The notes: generated from the letters alone by a model not told the origin. Positions 19,280 through 34,549 are shown, numbered from the stretch's first letter. The stretch is DNA of 64,000 nucleotides from Alistipes putredinis (GCA_022009915.1 CP091730.1:496001-560000); one strand, 5' to 3'. Translations and numbers: made by a program.

Positions 19280-19429
19280 ATGCAACCTGAAACAAACGCA
19301 AAATCCTACGCAGCTCCGGAAATAACGTGCCAAGACATTCGAATCGAATCCGGATTCGCCAGCTCGCCGTCGGAAGACACCGGCCCGACAATTAAGGACA
19401 TGGACCTGATTGTGCTGGAAGAAGTCTGA
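19280..19429 (+). CDS. Small peptide of about 49 residues, unknown role
   Basis: Start at ATG 19280 (MQPETNAKSYAAPEITCQD) with its own promoter. An upstream in-frame start is possible, but the promoter box would overlap the extra codons. The pattern YAAPEITCQDIRIESGFASS resembles a class of short Bacteroidales peptides with a Y..P.(I/V).......E.G..(A/C).S centre and an acidic, Gly/Ser/Pro-rich tail. No signal peptide and no known domain. The single Cys and acidic C-terminus (MDLIVLEEV) are its only marked features. Function unknown. Confidence 0.55.
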   Translation: MQPETNAKSYAAPEITCQDIRIESGFASSPSEDTGPTIKDMDLIVLEEV

Positions 19430-19480
19430 AAAATGATGTCGGAATCCCAGCCTTTCCGATAAAAACGCTGCCGAAAGAGC

Positions 19481-19510
19481 TTTGTTTTTCCGGATTTTTA
19501 TTTACCTTTG
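19481..19510 (+). promoter_or_regulatory. Promoter for tRNA-Ala
   Basis: TTTG at 19481-19484 and TACCTTTG at 19503-19510 with 18 bases between. The tRNA starts 22 bases downstream. Confidence 0.65.
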
Positions 19511-19531
19511 TATCCGGTTACATTCTACTGC

Positions 19532-19605
<74 letters not shown>

Positions 19606-19612
19606 CTCAGGC

Positions 19613-19637
19613 AGAGACTGTTTTTTTACACAGCCTC
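19613..19637 (+). terminator. Weak terminator-like hairpin after tRNA-Ala
   Basis: GAG-CTGT / ACAG-CTC with mismatches around a T-rich loop, followed by a T run. Confidence 0.5.
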
Positions 19638-19732
19638 GTTTTTTTATTTGTGCCGCATAACCGGTCTATCTGCAAAACTTCTGCCGGCAGTTCGCCATGC
19701 CGATAATAACACGCAAACCAGACATGCCTGCA

Positions 19733-20469
19733 ATGAATATAAAAATCCTACCGCCCGTTCCCCGAAAAAGAATTCAGACAATGGCTCGTCGAAAATCACG
19801 CGCACGCAACGGAATGCCGGGTTTGCCTAAAAAAAGGCGCTCCGCAACTCGAAAACGATACATTATATTATTTAGATGCGGTGGAAGAGGCCCTTTGCTT
19901 CGGTTGGATAGACTCGACAAACAAGGTAACCGGCGGCAAACATCTGCAACGTTTTTCGCCCCGCGCAAAAACAGTTCATGGTCGGAGTTGAACAAGGAAA
20001 GGTGCCGCCACAAGTCTGCGCCGCACTACCTTATATCCAATTCGAGGTTTCCCGCGTGACAAAACAGGCTCATTCATGCAAGGCGATTACTTCAAAAGCA
20101 TTGTTATTTATTTTTTCATCATAATCTTTTCCCGTCCGTTTCGAAACTGCGAACCAAATAAGGGACATGAAACATACTCCTGACGAATTTCAAGAATCAG
20201 AAAAACAGGCATCCACGATGTCGCGAGCCTTTCAAATTTCGAATAGACGACGAAATAATCAGGGCATTCGGTGCGAATCCCGATGCACAAAAAGAATTTT
20301 TCAGCAGTTTCCGGCACTTTACCGGCGAGTGCGTATAGATACGATACAACGAGACAAGATTCATGATATAGCCGCATTCCATATAAGACTTGCGCGGCTT
20401 ATCCTAAACTGCGAACAAGGAAAAATGTACGGAGCATGGAACGACCACGGCAGGCTACTGTCATATTGA
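19733..20469 (+). pseudogene. YdeI/OmpD-associated family gene, interrupted and frame broken
   Basis: N-terminal part, readable in one frame: YRPFPEKEFRQWLVENHAH, then DAVEEALCFGWIDSTNKV and RFSPRAK, and after a one-base loss NSSWSELNKERCR. The C-terminal part is FRIDDEIIRAFGANPDAQKE and LYRRVRIDTIQRDKI, ending GKMYGAWNDHGRLLSY. These are the N and C signatures of YdeI-like proteins. Between them lie about 220 bases, some 150 more than expected, AT-rich and with stops in all three frames. So the gene looks disrupted, not merely misread. The exact start is unclear (ATG at 19733 is a guess). The family has been linked to peptide resistance in some bacteria; here no function can be claimed. Confidence 0.55.
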
Positions 20470-20758
20470 CGCATATCGTGTATTTTCTCTATCTTCTCCT
20501 ATCCATTTTTCCCATTCATACATTGTCTGAGTTCGGATAATCCGCATTGAGTTATCGTTTCGACCCACTCAATACCATTCAACCGCCCTACATAATCAAT
20601 AATATTCATTTCCCCGCGGCCCGCATCTCACTTCTTTTCGTCTCCGCTTTTTCATCGACACATGTCGTATCGTGTTATATGCACTCCGAGGGCGGACAGA
20701 CAAAAAAGTGCAGGACAGCATATCGCAGCAACGCCCTACACAGCAGAATATAATGCAC
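20470..20758. other. Intergenic stretch, no gene seen
   Basis: Between the YdeI remnant and the rRNA terminator. A 68-codon open frame (20547-20753) has no family resemblance, no ribosome-binding site and no promoter, so I leave it out. Confidence 0.5.
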
Positions 20759-20796
20759 AAAAAAAAGCCGAGATACTATTTCTAATATCTCGGCTT
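20759..20796 (-). terminator. Terminator of the rRNA operon
   Basis: Stem AAGCCGAGATA / TATCTCGGCTT, with an 8-base T run on the minus strand directly after the 5S gene. Confidence 0.85.
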
Positions 20797-20800
20797 GAAG

Positions 20801-20910
<110 letters not shown>

Positions 20911-21029
20911 TAAATCTTTTTAAGAACCTCTTCTTTTTCGTGCGAGTAACTTTCGAAGCTACAACCCGTCGCACTCGGTAAATCTTGACACTAAACTAAG
21001 AATGAGATAAATGCCCTTGCTTTCAGAAA

Positions 21030-23905
<2,876 letters not shown>

Positions 23906-24091
23906 ACCGTATCACACACCCTTTTTGCTGCATGTGATACCTTTTATCTCATCCTTAATCCGTGTCAATGAACGTGCGAATCTTTCGATTCGGAAGAACA
24001 GCATCGCAGTTTCGCTCTGCTACACCTTACGTGATGCTGTTATAACGTTTCTTTGAGAGAGAACAGCTAAATAAACCTTTGAAAAAGCTCC
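23906..24091 (-). other. 16S-23S spacer without tRNA genes
   Basis: About 186 bases. I looked on both strands for tRNA-Ile(GAU) and tRNA-Ala(UGC), which commonly sit here in Bacteroidales, and saw neither. It contains complementary runs at its ends (GTATCACA...TGTGATAC and AACAGCATC...GATGCTGTT) that fit the processing stems of 23S and 16S. Confidence 0.7.
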
Positions 24092-25641
<1,550 letters not shown>

Positions 25642-25877
25642 TGTAATAAAATAAATAAATTAAATCTTGGCTGTTCTCAAAGGTATTGTTTGAAAAATCA
25701 CTCTCACCGAAGTGAGAAGAATAAACTTTTAGCTGCTCAATAATCTCAAAGAACGTCGTTCTATATCTTTCAAAAGAACTGTCTTTTTCACCTCATCCCG
25801 AAACCGAGGTTTCGGTCAGATTCCTTACCCTCGACTCGCTCTCTGCTTTAACAGGAGTTTGTCTCGGAAAGGGACTG

Positions 25878-25910
25878 CAAAGGTAATTGCTTTTTTTCTT
25901 TTTCTGCAAA
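25878..25910 (-). promoter_or_regulatory. rRNA operon promoter (proximal)
   Basis: On the minus strand TTTG (25910-25907) and TACCTTTG (25885-25878) are 21 bases apart, about 240 bases before the 16S 5' end, next to long A/T runs that resemble an UP-type element. Confidence 0.7.
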
Positions 25911-26043
25911 ACTTTTTCGAGAAAAATCAAAAAATTTTTTTATTTCGATTCGTTTTTATCCAGATAAGAACCCTGCTGCATTTCTTTTGTTTCAACCTCG
26001 CGCCGCTCTCGCCGCGCTACCGGTTATTTCCGAATTGCGGGTG

Positions 26044-26074
26044 CAAAGGTAGTGGCTTTGTCATTCCCTGCAAA
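26044..26074 (-). promoter_or_regulatory. rRNA operon promoter (distal)
   Basis: TTTG (26074-26071) then TACCTTTG (26051-26044) with a 19-base spacer, the same -7 octamer as the proximal site. Two tandem promoters are usual for strong rRNA transcription. The rest of 25641-26291 is leader and untranslated sequence without genes. Confidence 0.7.
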
Positions 26075-26291
26075 CATTTTCGCAACTTCTTTTCATATGC
26101 CCGAAATCGCATTGAACTGTCCGATAACGGATTATACACCACTCTTTTTCATCGGTTTTTTTCCCGTCCAATCCGCCGCCGGTGCCGTATCCGCTCCGAA
26201 GAAGATTTATTGCCTCTTTTATTATAATAAGTATGGAATTTTTTTAATACTTTTTGCACCCACTATAATATAACGAAACGATCTTCGATAC

Positions 26292-29050
26292 ATGGAATAC
26301 AAATTCAGAGACATCGAGCAAAAATGGCAGCGGGAATGGGTGCGCCGCAAAACCTACGCGGTGGAAATAGACCCGTCTAAGCCCCAAATTCTACGTACTG
26401 GACATGTTCCCCTACCCTTCGGGCGCCGGTCTGCATGTGGGTCACCCGCTCGGATACATAGCCTCGGACATATACTCGCGCTACAAAAGGCTGTGCGGCT
26501 TCAACGTCCTTCACCCCATGGGGTACGATGCGTTCGGACTTCCTGCCGAGCAGTATGCCATACAGACCGGTCAGCATCCGGCCGTAACCACTACCAACAA
26601 CATAAACCGCTATCGCCAGCAGTTGGACAAAATCGGATTCAGCTACGACTGGAACCGCGAAGTACGCACCTGCGAGCCGTCCTACTATAAATGGACGCAG
26701 TGGGCGTTTTTGAAGATGTTCGACAGCTACTACTGCAAAACCACCGACAAGGCGCAGCCGATTTCGCAGCTCGTCAAGGCATTCGAGACCTCGGGAACCG
26801 CGAACGTGAACGCCGCCTGCACGCATCCCATGTCATTCACGGCCGAGCAGTGGAACGGAATGAACGAGCAGCAGAAAGAGGATGTGCTGCAAAACTACCG
26901 TCTGGCCTTCCGTTCGGACACGATGGTGAACTGGTGCGAACAGCTCGGCACGGTTCTGGCCAACGACGAGGTAAAGGACGGTCTCTCGGTCAGGGGAGGC
27001 TTTCCTGTGGTGCAGCGCGTGATGAAGCAGTGGCTGCTGCGCGTCACGGCCTATGCCGAAAGGCTCCTCAACGGTTTAGACACGCTCGAATGGAGCGACT
27101 CGCTGAAAGAAATACAGCGCAACTGGATTGGCAAGAGCACCGGAGCGCAGATGTTTTTCGACATTGACGGCTCGGACCTCAAACTCGAAATCTTCACCAC
27201 ACGCCCCGACACGGTATTCGGCGTGACGTTCATGGTGGTGGCTCCCGAGTACGAGCATATCGGCATGCTCGCTACGCCCGAACATAAACAGGCCGTAGAG
27301 CAATACATCGAGCAGACCAAGAAGCGTTCGGAGCGCGAACGAATCGCCGAGACCCGAAACGTCAGCGGCGTATTCACCGGAAGCTATGCCGTAAACCCGT
27401 TTACCGGCAAACGCATTCCCATATATGCCAGCGATTACGTACTGGCCGGCTATGGAACCGGCGCAATCATGGCCGTTCCGGCCCACGACAGCCGCGACTA
27501 TGCTTTCGCCCGACACTTCGGATTGGAGATAGTGCCGGTGGTCGAAGGCGGAGACATTTCGGTCCAGAGCTACGACGCCAAAAGCGGCAGGATGATAAAC
27601 TCCGGATTCCTTACCGGAATGGACGTCAAGGAGGCCATACCAGCGATGTTCGAGGAGATAGAGAAGCGCGGCATCGGCAAGAAACACGTGAACTACCGTC
27701 TGCGCGACGCCATATTCTCGCGCCAGAGATACTGGGGCGAGCCGTTCCCGATATATTATAAGGACGGGATAGCGACGCCGATGAACGAGACGGACCTGCC
27801 GCTCGAACTGCCGCAGACGTCCGACTTCACGCCCACGAAAACCGGCGAACCGCCTCTGTCGCGCATCGACAGCTGGCATACTGCCGAGGGATACCCGTAT
27901 GAAACCAGCACGATGCCGGGATTCGCAGGATCGAGCGCCTACTATCTGCGCTACATGGACCCGCACAACGACAAGGCCCTTGTCAGCCGCGAAGCCGACG
28001 AGTACTGGCGCAACGTGGATTTGTACGTGGGAGGCATAGAGCACGCCACCGGTCACCTCATATACTCGCGTTTCTGGAACAAGTTCCTCTACGACATCGG
28101 TGCGGTGTGCGAGAGCGAGCCGTTCAAGAAGCTCGTCAATCAGGGCATGATTCAGGGACGCTCTAACTTCATATACAGAATAAAGGGTACGGACAAGTTC
28201 GTATCGCTCGGACTGAAAGAGCAGTACGACACGCAGGAAATCCACGTGGACGTGAATCTGGTCAAGAACGACATACTCGACATCGAGGCGCTCAGAAATT
28301 GGAGCCCCGACTACAAGAACGCCGAATTCATACTCGAAGACGGCAAATACGTATGCGGCTGGGCTATCGAGAAGATGAGCAAGAGCATGTACAACGTTGT
28401 GAATCCGGACTACATAGTGGACAGCTACGGGGCCGACACGCTGCGCATGTACGAAATATTCCTCGGCCCTATCGAGCAGAGCAAACCGTGGGATACGAAC
28501 GGAATAGACGGAGTGCACAAATTCCTCAAAAAATTCTGGCGTCTGTTCTTCGGCGCGGACGGCGAGTTCCGTCTCTCGGACGACCAGCCGACGGCGGCAG
28601 AACTCAAAACGCTTCACAAGACAATCAAGAAAGTCCGCGAAGACATCGAGAACTTCTCCTTCAATACCTCGGTAAGCGCCTTCATGATATGCCTCAACGA
28701 ACTCGGCGGATGCGACAAACGCGCCGTTCTGGAACCGCTGACCGTACTTCTGTCTCCGTTCGCGCCGCACATTGCCGAAGAGTTGTGGCAGATGATGGGA
28801 CACGAATGCTCCGTTTTCGACGCCCGCATGCTGGAAGCCGACGAGCAGTATCTGACAGAAAGCAGCTTCGAATACCCCGTTTCGATAAACGGCAAGATGC
28901 GTTTTAAGAAAAATCTCGCGCTCGGTATTCCGAACGCCGAAATAGAGAAGGCGGTAACCGAAGACCCGATGACGGCGAAATGGACCGACGGCAAGCCCAT
29001 AAGGAAAAATCATCATCGTGCCGGGTAAAATCATAAACATCGTAATTTAA
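26292..29050 (+). CDS. leuS: Leucyl-tRNA synthetase, frame broken near both ends
   Basis: Charges tRNA-Leu. Rebuilt to about 919 residues. The ATG at 26292 opens EYKFRDIEQKWQREW. One extra C in a C run near 26383 separates it from KFYVLDMFPYPSGAGLHVGH (class I HIGH motif, HVGH). The editing CP1 domain includes GTGAIMAVPAHDSRDYAFA, including the conserved Asp of the editing site. KMSKS is intact (EKMSKSMYNVV). The last residues, after an extra A near 29004, read KIIIVPGKIINIVI, ending at 29050. Confidence 0.96.
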
Positions 29051-29063
29051 TCCGAACTCTGAT

Positions 29064-29985
29064 ATGACAACGACAATTCAATCGAAAGTGAACATCTGGC
29101 GAATCATCCGCGAGTATCTGCTCATGGGATTGGGATGCTTCTGCTACGCATTCGCATGGGTGAGCATCATAGAATCCGCCAACGGCATAGGCGGCGGCGC
29201 CAGCGGTTTGGCCCTGCTCATACAGTATGCCACGGACGGACGGCTGTCCATGGGCGTGATGTTCTTCGTGATAAACGCGGTACTGATAATTCTTGCGATG
29301 ATTATGATAGGCGTCAAGTTCGGCGCCAAGACGATATACTGCATCATCATGATTTCGGTGCTGATGAGTTTCCTGAAAGGGATTCTGCCCCCCAACCTGC
29401 TGGGTCTGGGCGACGACAAGCTGCTCTCGGCCGTACTGGGCGGCGCACTTTCGGGCGTCGGAGTGAGCCTGTGCTTCATGCAGGGCGGCAGCACCGGCGG
29501 CACCGACATCGTAGCGATGATTATCAACAAGTTCAAGACGATAAGCTACGGCAAGGTGCTGCTGATGACCGACTCGCTGATAATCACCGGTTCGTACCTC
29601 ATATATCAGGACATTCCGACAATCATCTACGGTTTCATCATGGTAGCCACGTTCGGTTACGCAGTGGATTCGATAATGGCCGGCAACAACCAGTCCTCGC
29701 AGATATTCATCTTTACGAAGCACTACAACGAAATCTCGGAGCGAATCATAAACGACATGCACCGCGGGGTAACGATTCTGGAAGGCGAAGGCGCCTATAC
29801 GCACCAGCCGTCCAAGATGCTCATGGTCGTCTGCCGCAAGATGGAGTCCAACTCCATACTGCGTCTGGCGAAGGAAATCGACCCCGACGCATTCATCTCG
29901 GTGGGCAGCGTCATGGGTGTTTACGGCAAGGGATCTCGAACAGACTGCAACCGAAACCGAGCAAAAAGAAATAATCAGGATATGA
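29064..29985 (+). CDS. YitT family (DUF161/DUF2179) membrane protein
   Basis: About 306 residues with six hydrophobic segments (for example YLLMGLGCFCYAFAWVSII and MGVMFFVINAVLIILAMIMI). The family signature G-G-S-T-G-G-T-D is seen as QGGSTGGTDIVA. A cytoplasmic DUF2179 domain follows (GVTILEGEGAYTHQPSKML, then VVCRKMES). An extra C near 29935 hides the true end, which is FEQTATETEQKEIIRI; its stop TGA overlaps the metG start (ATGA). The family is a possible transporter or regulator with no proven role. Confidence 0.88.
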
Positions 29986-32024
29986 AAGAATACAAAAGAT
30001 ATATGGTGACCTCGGCGCTTCCTTACGCCAACGGTCCCGTCCACATAGGACATCTGGCCGGAGTATACATACCCTCCGACATATACGTGAGATACCTTCG
30101 CCTGCGCGGCCGCGACGTGCTGTGGGTGTGCGGTTCGGACGAGCACGGAGTGCCGATTACAATCAAGGCCCGCAAGGAGGGCGTCACCCCGCAGGACGTA
30201 GTGGACAAGTACAACGGCATAATCAAGAATTCGTTCGAGCGGCTGGGCATATCTTTCGACATATATTCGCGCACCACTTCGCCCGTGCATTCCCGCACGG
30301 CGTCGGACTTCTTCCGCACGCTGTACGACAAGGGCGAATTCACCGTCAGCGAATCCGAGCAGTATTACGACCCCGAAGCCCAGACGTTTCTGGCCGACCG
30401 CTACATCACCGGCACGTGTCCCTGCTGCGGAAGCGAGGGGGCATACGGCGACCAGTGCGAAAAGTGCGGCTCGACGCTCAGCGCCACGGATTTGATAAAT
30501 CCCAAAAGCACCATTTCGGGCGCCACGCCCGTACTCCGGAAGACCAAACACTGGTATCTGCCGCTCGACAAACACGAACAGTGGCTGCGCGAGTGGATTC
30601 TGGACGGCCACAAGGAGTGGAAAAGCAACGTGTACGGACAGTGCAAGAGCTGGCTCGACACAGGTCTTCAACCCCGAGCCGTGAGCCGCGATTTGGACTG
30701 GGGCATACCCGTTCCGGTGGAGGGTGCCGAAGGCAAGGTGCTTTACGTATGGTTCGACGCCCCGATAGGCTACATTTCGGCTACCAAGGAGCTGACGCCC
30801 GACTGGGAGAAATACTGGAAGGACGAGCAGACCAAATTGGTGCACTTCATCGGCAAGGACAATATCGTGTTCCACTGCATAGTATTTCCGGCGATGCTCA
30901 AAGCCCACGGCGGATACATACTGCCGGACAACGTTCCGGCCAACGAGTTCCTGAATCTGGAAGGCGACAAGATATCCACCTCGCGCAACTGGGCAGTATG
31001 GCTCAACGAGTATCTGGACGACATGCCCGGAAAGCAGGACGTGCTGCGCTACGTGCTTTGCGCCAACGCTCCCGAGACCAAAGACAACGACTTCACGTGG
31101 AAGGATTTCCAGACGCGCAACAACAACGAGCCTGGTAGCCGTACTGGGCAATTTCGTGAACCGTGCGCTGGTGCTGACCGAGAAATATTTCGACGGCACC
31201 GTTCCCGAAGCCGGATCTCTTGCGGAGTACGACGAGCAGACGCTGGCCGAGCCTGCCGCGCATAAAGGCCGCGGTGGAGGATGCCATCGAAAACTACCGT
31301 TTCCGTGAGGCTCTGCGCGAGGCGATGAACATGGCGCGTCTGGGCAACAAGTATTTGGCCGACACCGAACCGTGGAAAGTCGTGAAAACCGACAAGGACA
31401 GAGTGGCCACGATTCTCAATGTAGCACTGCAAATCACGGCCAATCTCGCTATCGTCATAGAACCGTTCATGCCTTTTCACGGCGGAAAAGATGCTCGGCA
31501 TGCTATCCGTCGGCAAACTCGACTGGGAAATGCTGGGACGCTCCGACATCCTGCAAGCAGGGCACAAAAATCGGTAAGAGCAGCCTGCTGTTCGAGAAAA
31601 ATCGAAGACAGCGTAATCGAGGCCCAACTCAAAAAAACTCGCCGATGCCAAGGCCGCCAATCAGGCTGCGGCGAAAACGGTCGAGCCGCAGAAATCCGAC
31701 GTCTCGTTCGACGAATTCGGACGCATGGACATCCGCGTAGGAACGATTATGTCGGCCGAAAAGATGCCGAAGACCAAAAAGCCTGCTGCATCTGACGGTG
31801 GACACCGGCATCGACAAGCGCGACATCGTGAGCGGAATAGCCGAACACTTCACGCCCGAAGAACTCGTCGGCAAACAGGTGCTGGTGCTGGTCAATCTCA
31901 CTCCCCCGCGAGCCTGAAAGGCGTGGTGAGCAACGGCATGCTGCTGATGAGCGAAGACGCATCGGGCCGTTTAGTGCTCCTCTCCCCGACTCAAAACGTT
32001 TACAACGGAGCAATCGTAGGTTAA
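29982..32024 (+). CDS. metG: Methionyl-tRNA synthetase with C-terminal tRNA-binding domain, frame broken repeatedly
   Basis: Class I synthetase. Residues 1-20 hold the HIGH motif (ALPYANGPVHIGHLAG). A zinc knuckle follows at about 145-165 (CPCCG...CEKCG). KMSKS is replaced by KISTS (EGDKISTSRNW), as is common for bacterial MetRS. Then the anticodon-binding helices (WFDAPIGYISATKEL, and DFQTRNNNELVAVLGNFVNR after the first break at 31136). After breaks near 31258, 31480, 31565, 31632, 31790 and 31912, the C-terminal EMAP-like tRNA-binding dimerisation domain is readable (FGRMDIRVGTIMSAEKMPK.. SNGMLLMSED). About 680 residues rebuilt. Confidence 0.95.
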
Positions 32025-32051
32025 TGCAACTATATATTACGGATTAAGATT

Positions 32052-33068
32052 ATGGAAAATATCGATTGGAAAAATCTCGGGTTCTCGTATATCAAGACCG
32101 ACAGCAACGTAAGATGTTATTGGAAAGACGGCAAGTGGGGCGAGCTTACGCTCACCTCGGACGAATACATACCCCTTCACATGGCCTGCACCGCCCTGCA
32201 CTACGGGCAGGATGCGTTCGAAGGCCTGAAAGCATTCCGCGGAAAGGACGGCAAGATACGCATATTCCGCATGGAGGAGAATGCCAAGCGGTTGATTTCG
32301 TCCGGCGAATATCTGCGCATGGCGGCTCCTTCGATAGAGCTCTTTTCGGAAGCGGTCGTAAAGGTCGTAAAGGCCAACGAACGTTTCGTTCCGCCATACG
32401 GCACCGGAGCATCACTGTACATACGTCCGCTGCTGATAGGAAGCGGAGCACAGGTCGGAGTCAAACCGGCCGATGAGTTTCTGTTTTTGGTCTTCGTAAC
32501 TCCGGTAGGCCCCTACTACAAGGAGGGCTTCCACCCCATAAAGGCGATAGTGGACCGCGACCACGACCGTGCCGCCCCGCTCGGTACGGGACACATCAAG
32601 GCCGGAGGAAACTACGGCGCGAGCCTCATTTCAGGCGACTGGGCGCACGAACTCGGATATTCGAGCGTGATTTACCTCGATGCGGCACACAAGAAATACA
32701 TCGACGAATGCGGCGCCATGAATTTCTTCGGCGTGCGCGGCAACTCGTACATCACGCCGCAGTCCCACTCGGTACTGCCTTCGATAACGAACATGAGCCT
32801 GGGCCGTCTGGCCGAGGATGCCGGAATGACCGTCGAGCGCCGCAACATTCCGATAGAGGAAATCGAGACATTCGACGAGGCGGGCGGATGCGGAACGGCT
32901 GCGGTAATCTCGCCGCTCAGTTCGGTTTTCGACCCCGGAACCGGCAAGACATACACATTCGGCGACGGAGCATCGACCGGCAAGTGGAGTACCTTATTAT
33001 ATAATAAGCTGCGGGCGATACAGCTCGGCGACGAGCCGGACCCCTACGGCTGGAACACCGTATTGTAG
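32052..33068 (+). CDS. ilvE: Branched-chain amino acid aminotransferase
   Basis: PLP enzyme that moves amino groups between Leu, Ile or Val and 2-oxoglutarate. The 338-residue frame is intact. It has ALHYGQDAFEGLKAFRG, the RPLLIGSGAQVGVKPA segment, HIKAGGNYGAS (catalytic Lys in IKAGGNY), ECGAMNFFGV and GCGTAAVISP. It starts 27 bases after metG and may share its transcript. The decayed MATE gene runs convergently into its last codons. Confidence 0.95.
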   Translation: MENIDWKNLGFSYIKTDSNVRCYWKDGKWGELTLTSDEYIPLHMACTALHYGQDAFEGLKAFRGKDGKIRIFRMEENAKRLISSGEYLRMAAPSIELFSEAVVKVVKANERFVPPYGTGASLYIRPLLIGSGAQVGVKPADEFLFLVFVTPVGPYYKEGFHPIKAIVDRDHDRAAPLGTGHIKAGGNYGASLISGDWAHELGYSSVIYLDAAHKKYIDECGAMNFFGVRGNSYITPQSHSVLPSITNMSLGRLAEDAGMTVERRNIPIEEIETFDEAGGCGTAAVISPLSSVFDPGTGKTYTFGDGASTGKWSTLLYNKLRAIQLGDEPDPYGWNTVL

Positions 33069-33657
33069 CAGCCGAGAAGCTCGAAACACAGAAAAAAGCG
33101 TGTCTGGATACAGTCGCGACGACAGCCATGCGAGCGGGACACGGGCGCAGACAATGGATATGCTGTTGTGGAGAAATGAAATCACGGCATATCCGCAAGC
33201 CGTGAAGAAACCGCTGAAACAGAAATGTATGCCGGCAAAACATATCGCAAGATAATGCTTCATGCCTTCGGCCGCCTCTGCCGGAGTATCCATTACGCTC
33301 ACTATCCACCCGCGCAGGCAGAGCAGCACGACAACGAGCACGGCGGCTATGACGGCGAACATAGTCACCGTGTTGCCGACTACGACACGCGCCTGCGCTG
33401 AGTCCTTCGCACCGACGGCACGGGCCGTGAGCACTGTCGTTCCCATGGCAAGGCCTATGAGCACGACAGTCTCCATATACATCACCTGCGCACCGTTGGA
33501 TACCGCCGTGGTGCTGGCGACTCCGCAATAACGGCCGATAACGAAAAAGGTCGGCCAGTCCGTAAAGTATCTGCAAGAAATAGGCAAGCATATAGGGCAA
33601 CGAGAATTTCATTATGTTGCCGAGAATGCTGCCTTGCGTCAAGTCTTTTCCGTTCAT
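33044..33657 (-). pseudogene. MATE efflux gene with a large internal deletion
   Basis: Starts MNGKDLTQGSILGNIMKFSL. A T-run insertion near 33545 (ADLF to VIGRYCGVASTTAVSNG) is a trivial break. After TM1-4 (...AAEGMKHYLAICFAGI) the same frame runs directly into HFCFSGFFTACGYAVISFLHN and RVPLAWLSSRLYPDTLF. In full-length MATE proteins those belong near TM10-11, about 240 residues further on. So roughly half the protein is gone without a frame change. The predicted product (about 200 residues) lacks most of the C-lobe. The end overlaps the ilvE coding end, probably as TLFLCFELLGCYNTVFQP then a stop at 33044. Confidence 0.7.
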
Positions 33658-33846
33658 CGCTTTAACAGAATGCAAACAAGGCCGTACAAAATGAATGGCC
33701 CCGCTCCAGTCATTTTATCCGGCCTTATCGTTACGGGCCCTACGACGGGATTTTGCGAGCGCAAAGTTATGCAAAAACACGTAAAGGCGACAAGCATGGA
33801 ACCGTTTTTGCGTCACCGGGGAAGGCAACTATAAAACTTTTTCACT

Positions 33847-34549
33847 ATGGAAACGAACGACAAATGTTATTCTATGCCCCGCATAGGCGATGCGGCACCG
33901 GCATTCAAGGCAGACACCACGAAAGGTCCCGTATCCTTTCCCGAAGACTACAAAGGCCGATGGGTGATACTGTTCTCGCACCCGGGAGACTTCACCCCTG
34001 TGTGCACTTCCGAATTCGTGATGTTCGGAGACATGTACGAACGGTTCGCGGAACGCGGATGCGAACTGCTCGGTCTCTCAGTAGGTTCAGTGGGCAGCCA
34101 TATAGCATGGCTGAGGACGATTCAGGAAAAAATCGAATACCGCGGAATCAAGAACATGGAGATAAAATTCCCGCTCATCGAAGATTTGTCCATGGAGATT
34201 TCGCGCTCCTACGGCATGATTCAACCCGCGCAAAGTTCGACGAAAACCGTCAGAACCGTATTTTTTTCATAGACCCGAAAGGCATCGTTCGCGCAAGCAT
34301 AAATTATCCTATGGCGCTGGGACGCAACATGGACGAAATCATGCGGGTGCTCGTAGGCCTTCAAGCAATCGACGAATATTCCGTTGCGCTGCCCGCAGAC
34401 TGGCGCCCGGGCGACGACATAATAGTGTCCGCGGCCGACACTTTCGAAAAGGCTGCCGAACGCATGGCCGACCGGACGCTGAATCAGAGATGTTACGACT
34501 GGTTTTTTTCTGCATCAAAAAAACTGCCGGTCGAACAGAAACAGAATAA
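33847..34549 (+). CDS. Peroxiredoxin (1-Cys, Prx6-like), frame broken
   Basis: Reduces peroxides. ATG at 33847. Peroxidatic Cys in HPGDFTPVCTSEF, Arg in the PKGIVRASINYP segment, and the long C-terminal extension of Prx6-type proteins (EYSVALPADWRPGDDIIVSA, ending CYDWFFCIKK in the reading I choose). T-run insertions near 34265 and 34510 break the frame. With them removed the protein has about 234 residues and ends at 34549 (family 210-220). No resolving Cys of the 2-Cys type is obvious, consistent with the 1-Cys class. Confidence 0.9.

Noticed and set aside
20108..20377. Minus-strand frame (89 codons) in the YdeI remnant
   Set aside because: It overlaps the conserved C-terminal YdeI segment on the other strand and has no family features.
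27076..29040. Long minus-strand open frame opposite leuS (about 650 residues)
   Set aside because: It is the antisense of leuS and results from the codon bias; it has no domain resemblance.
29031..31199. Long minus-strand open frame opposite YitT and metG (about 720 residues)
   Set aside because: Antisense shadow: it reads through two genes and has no signal or family features.
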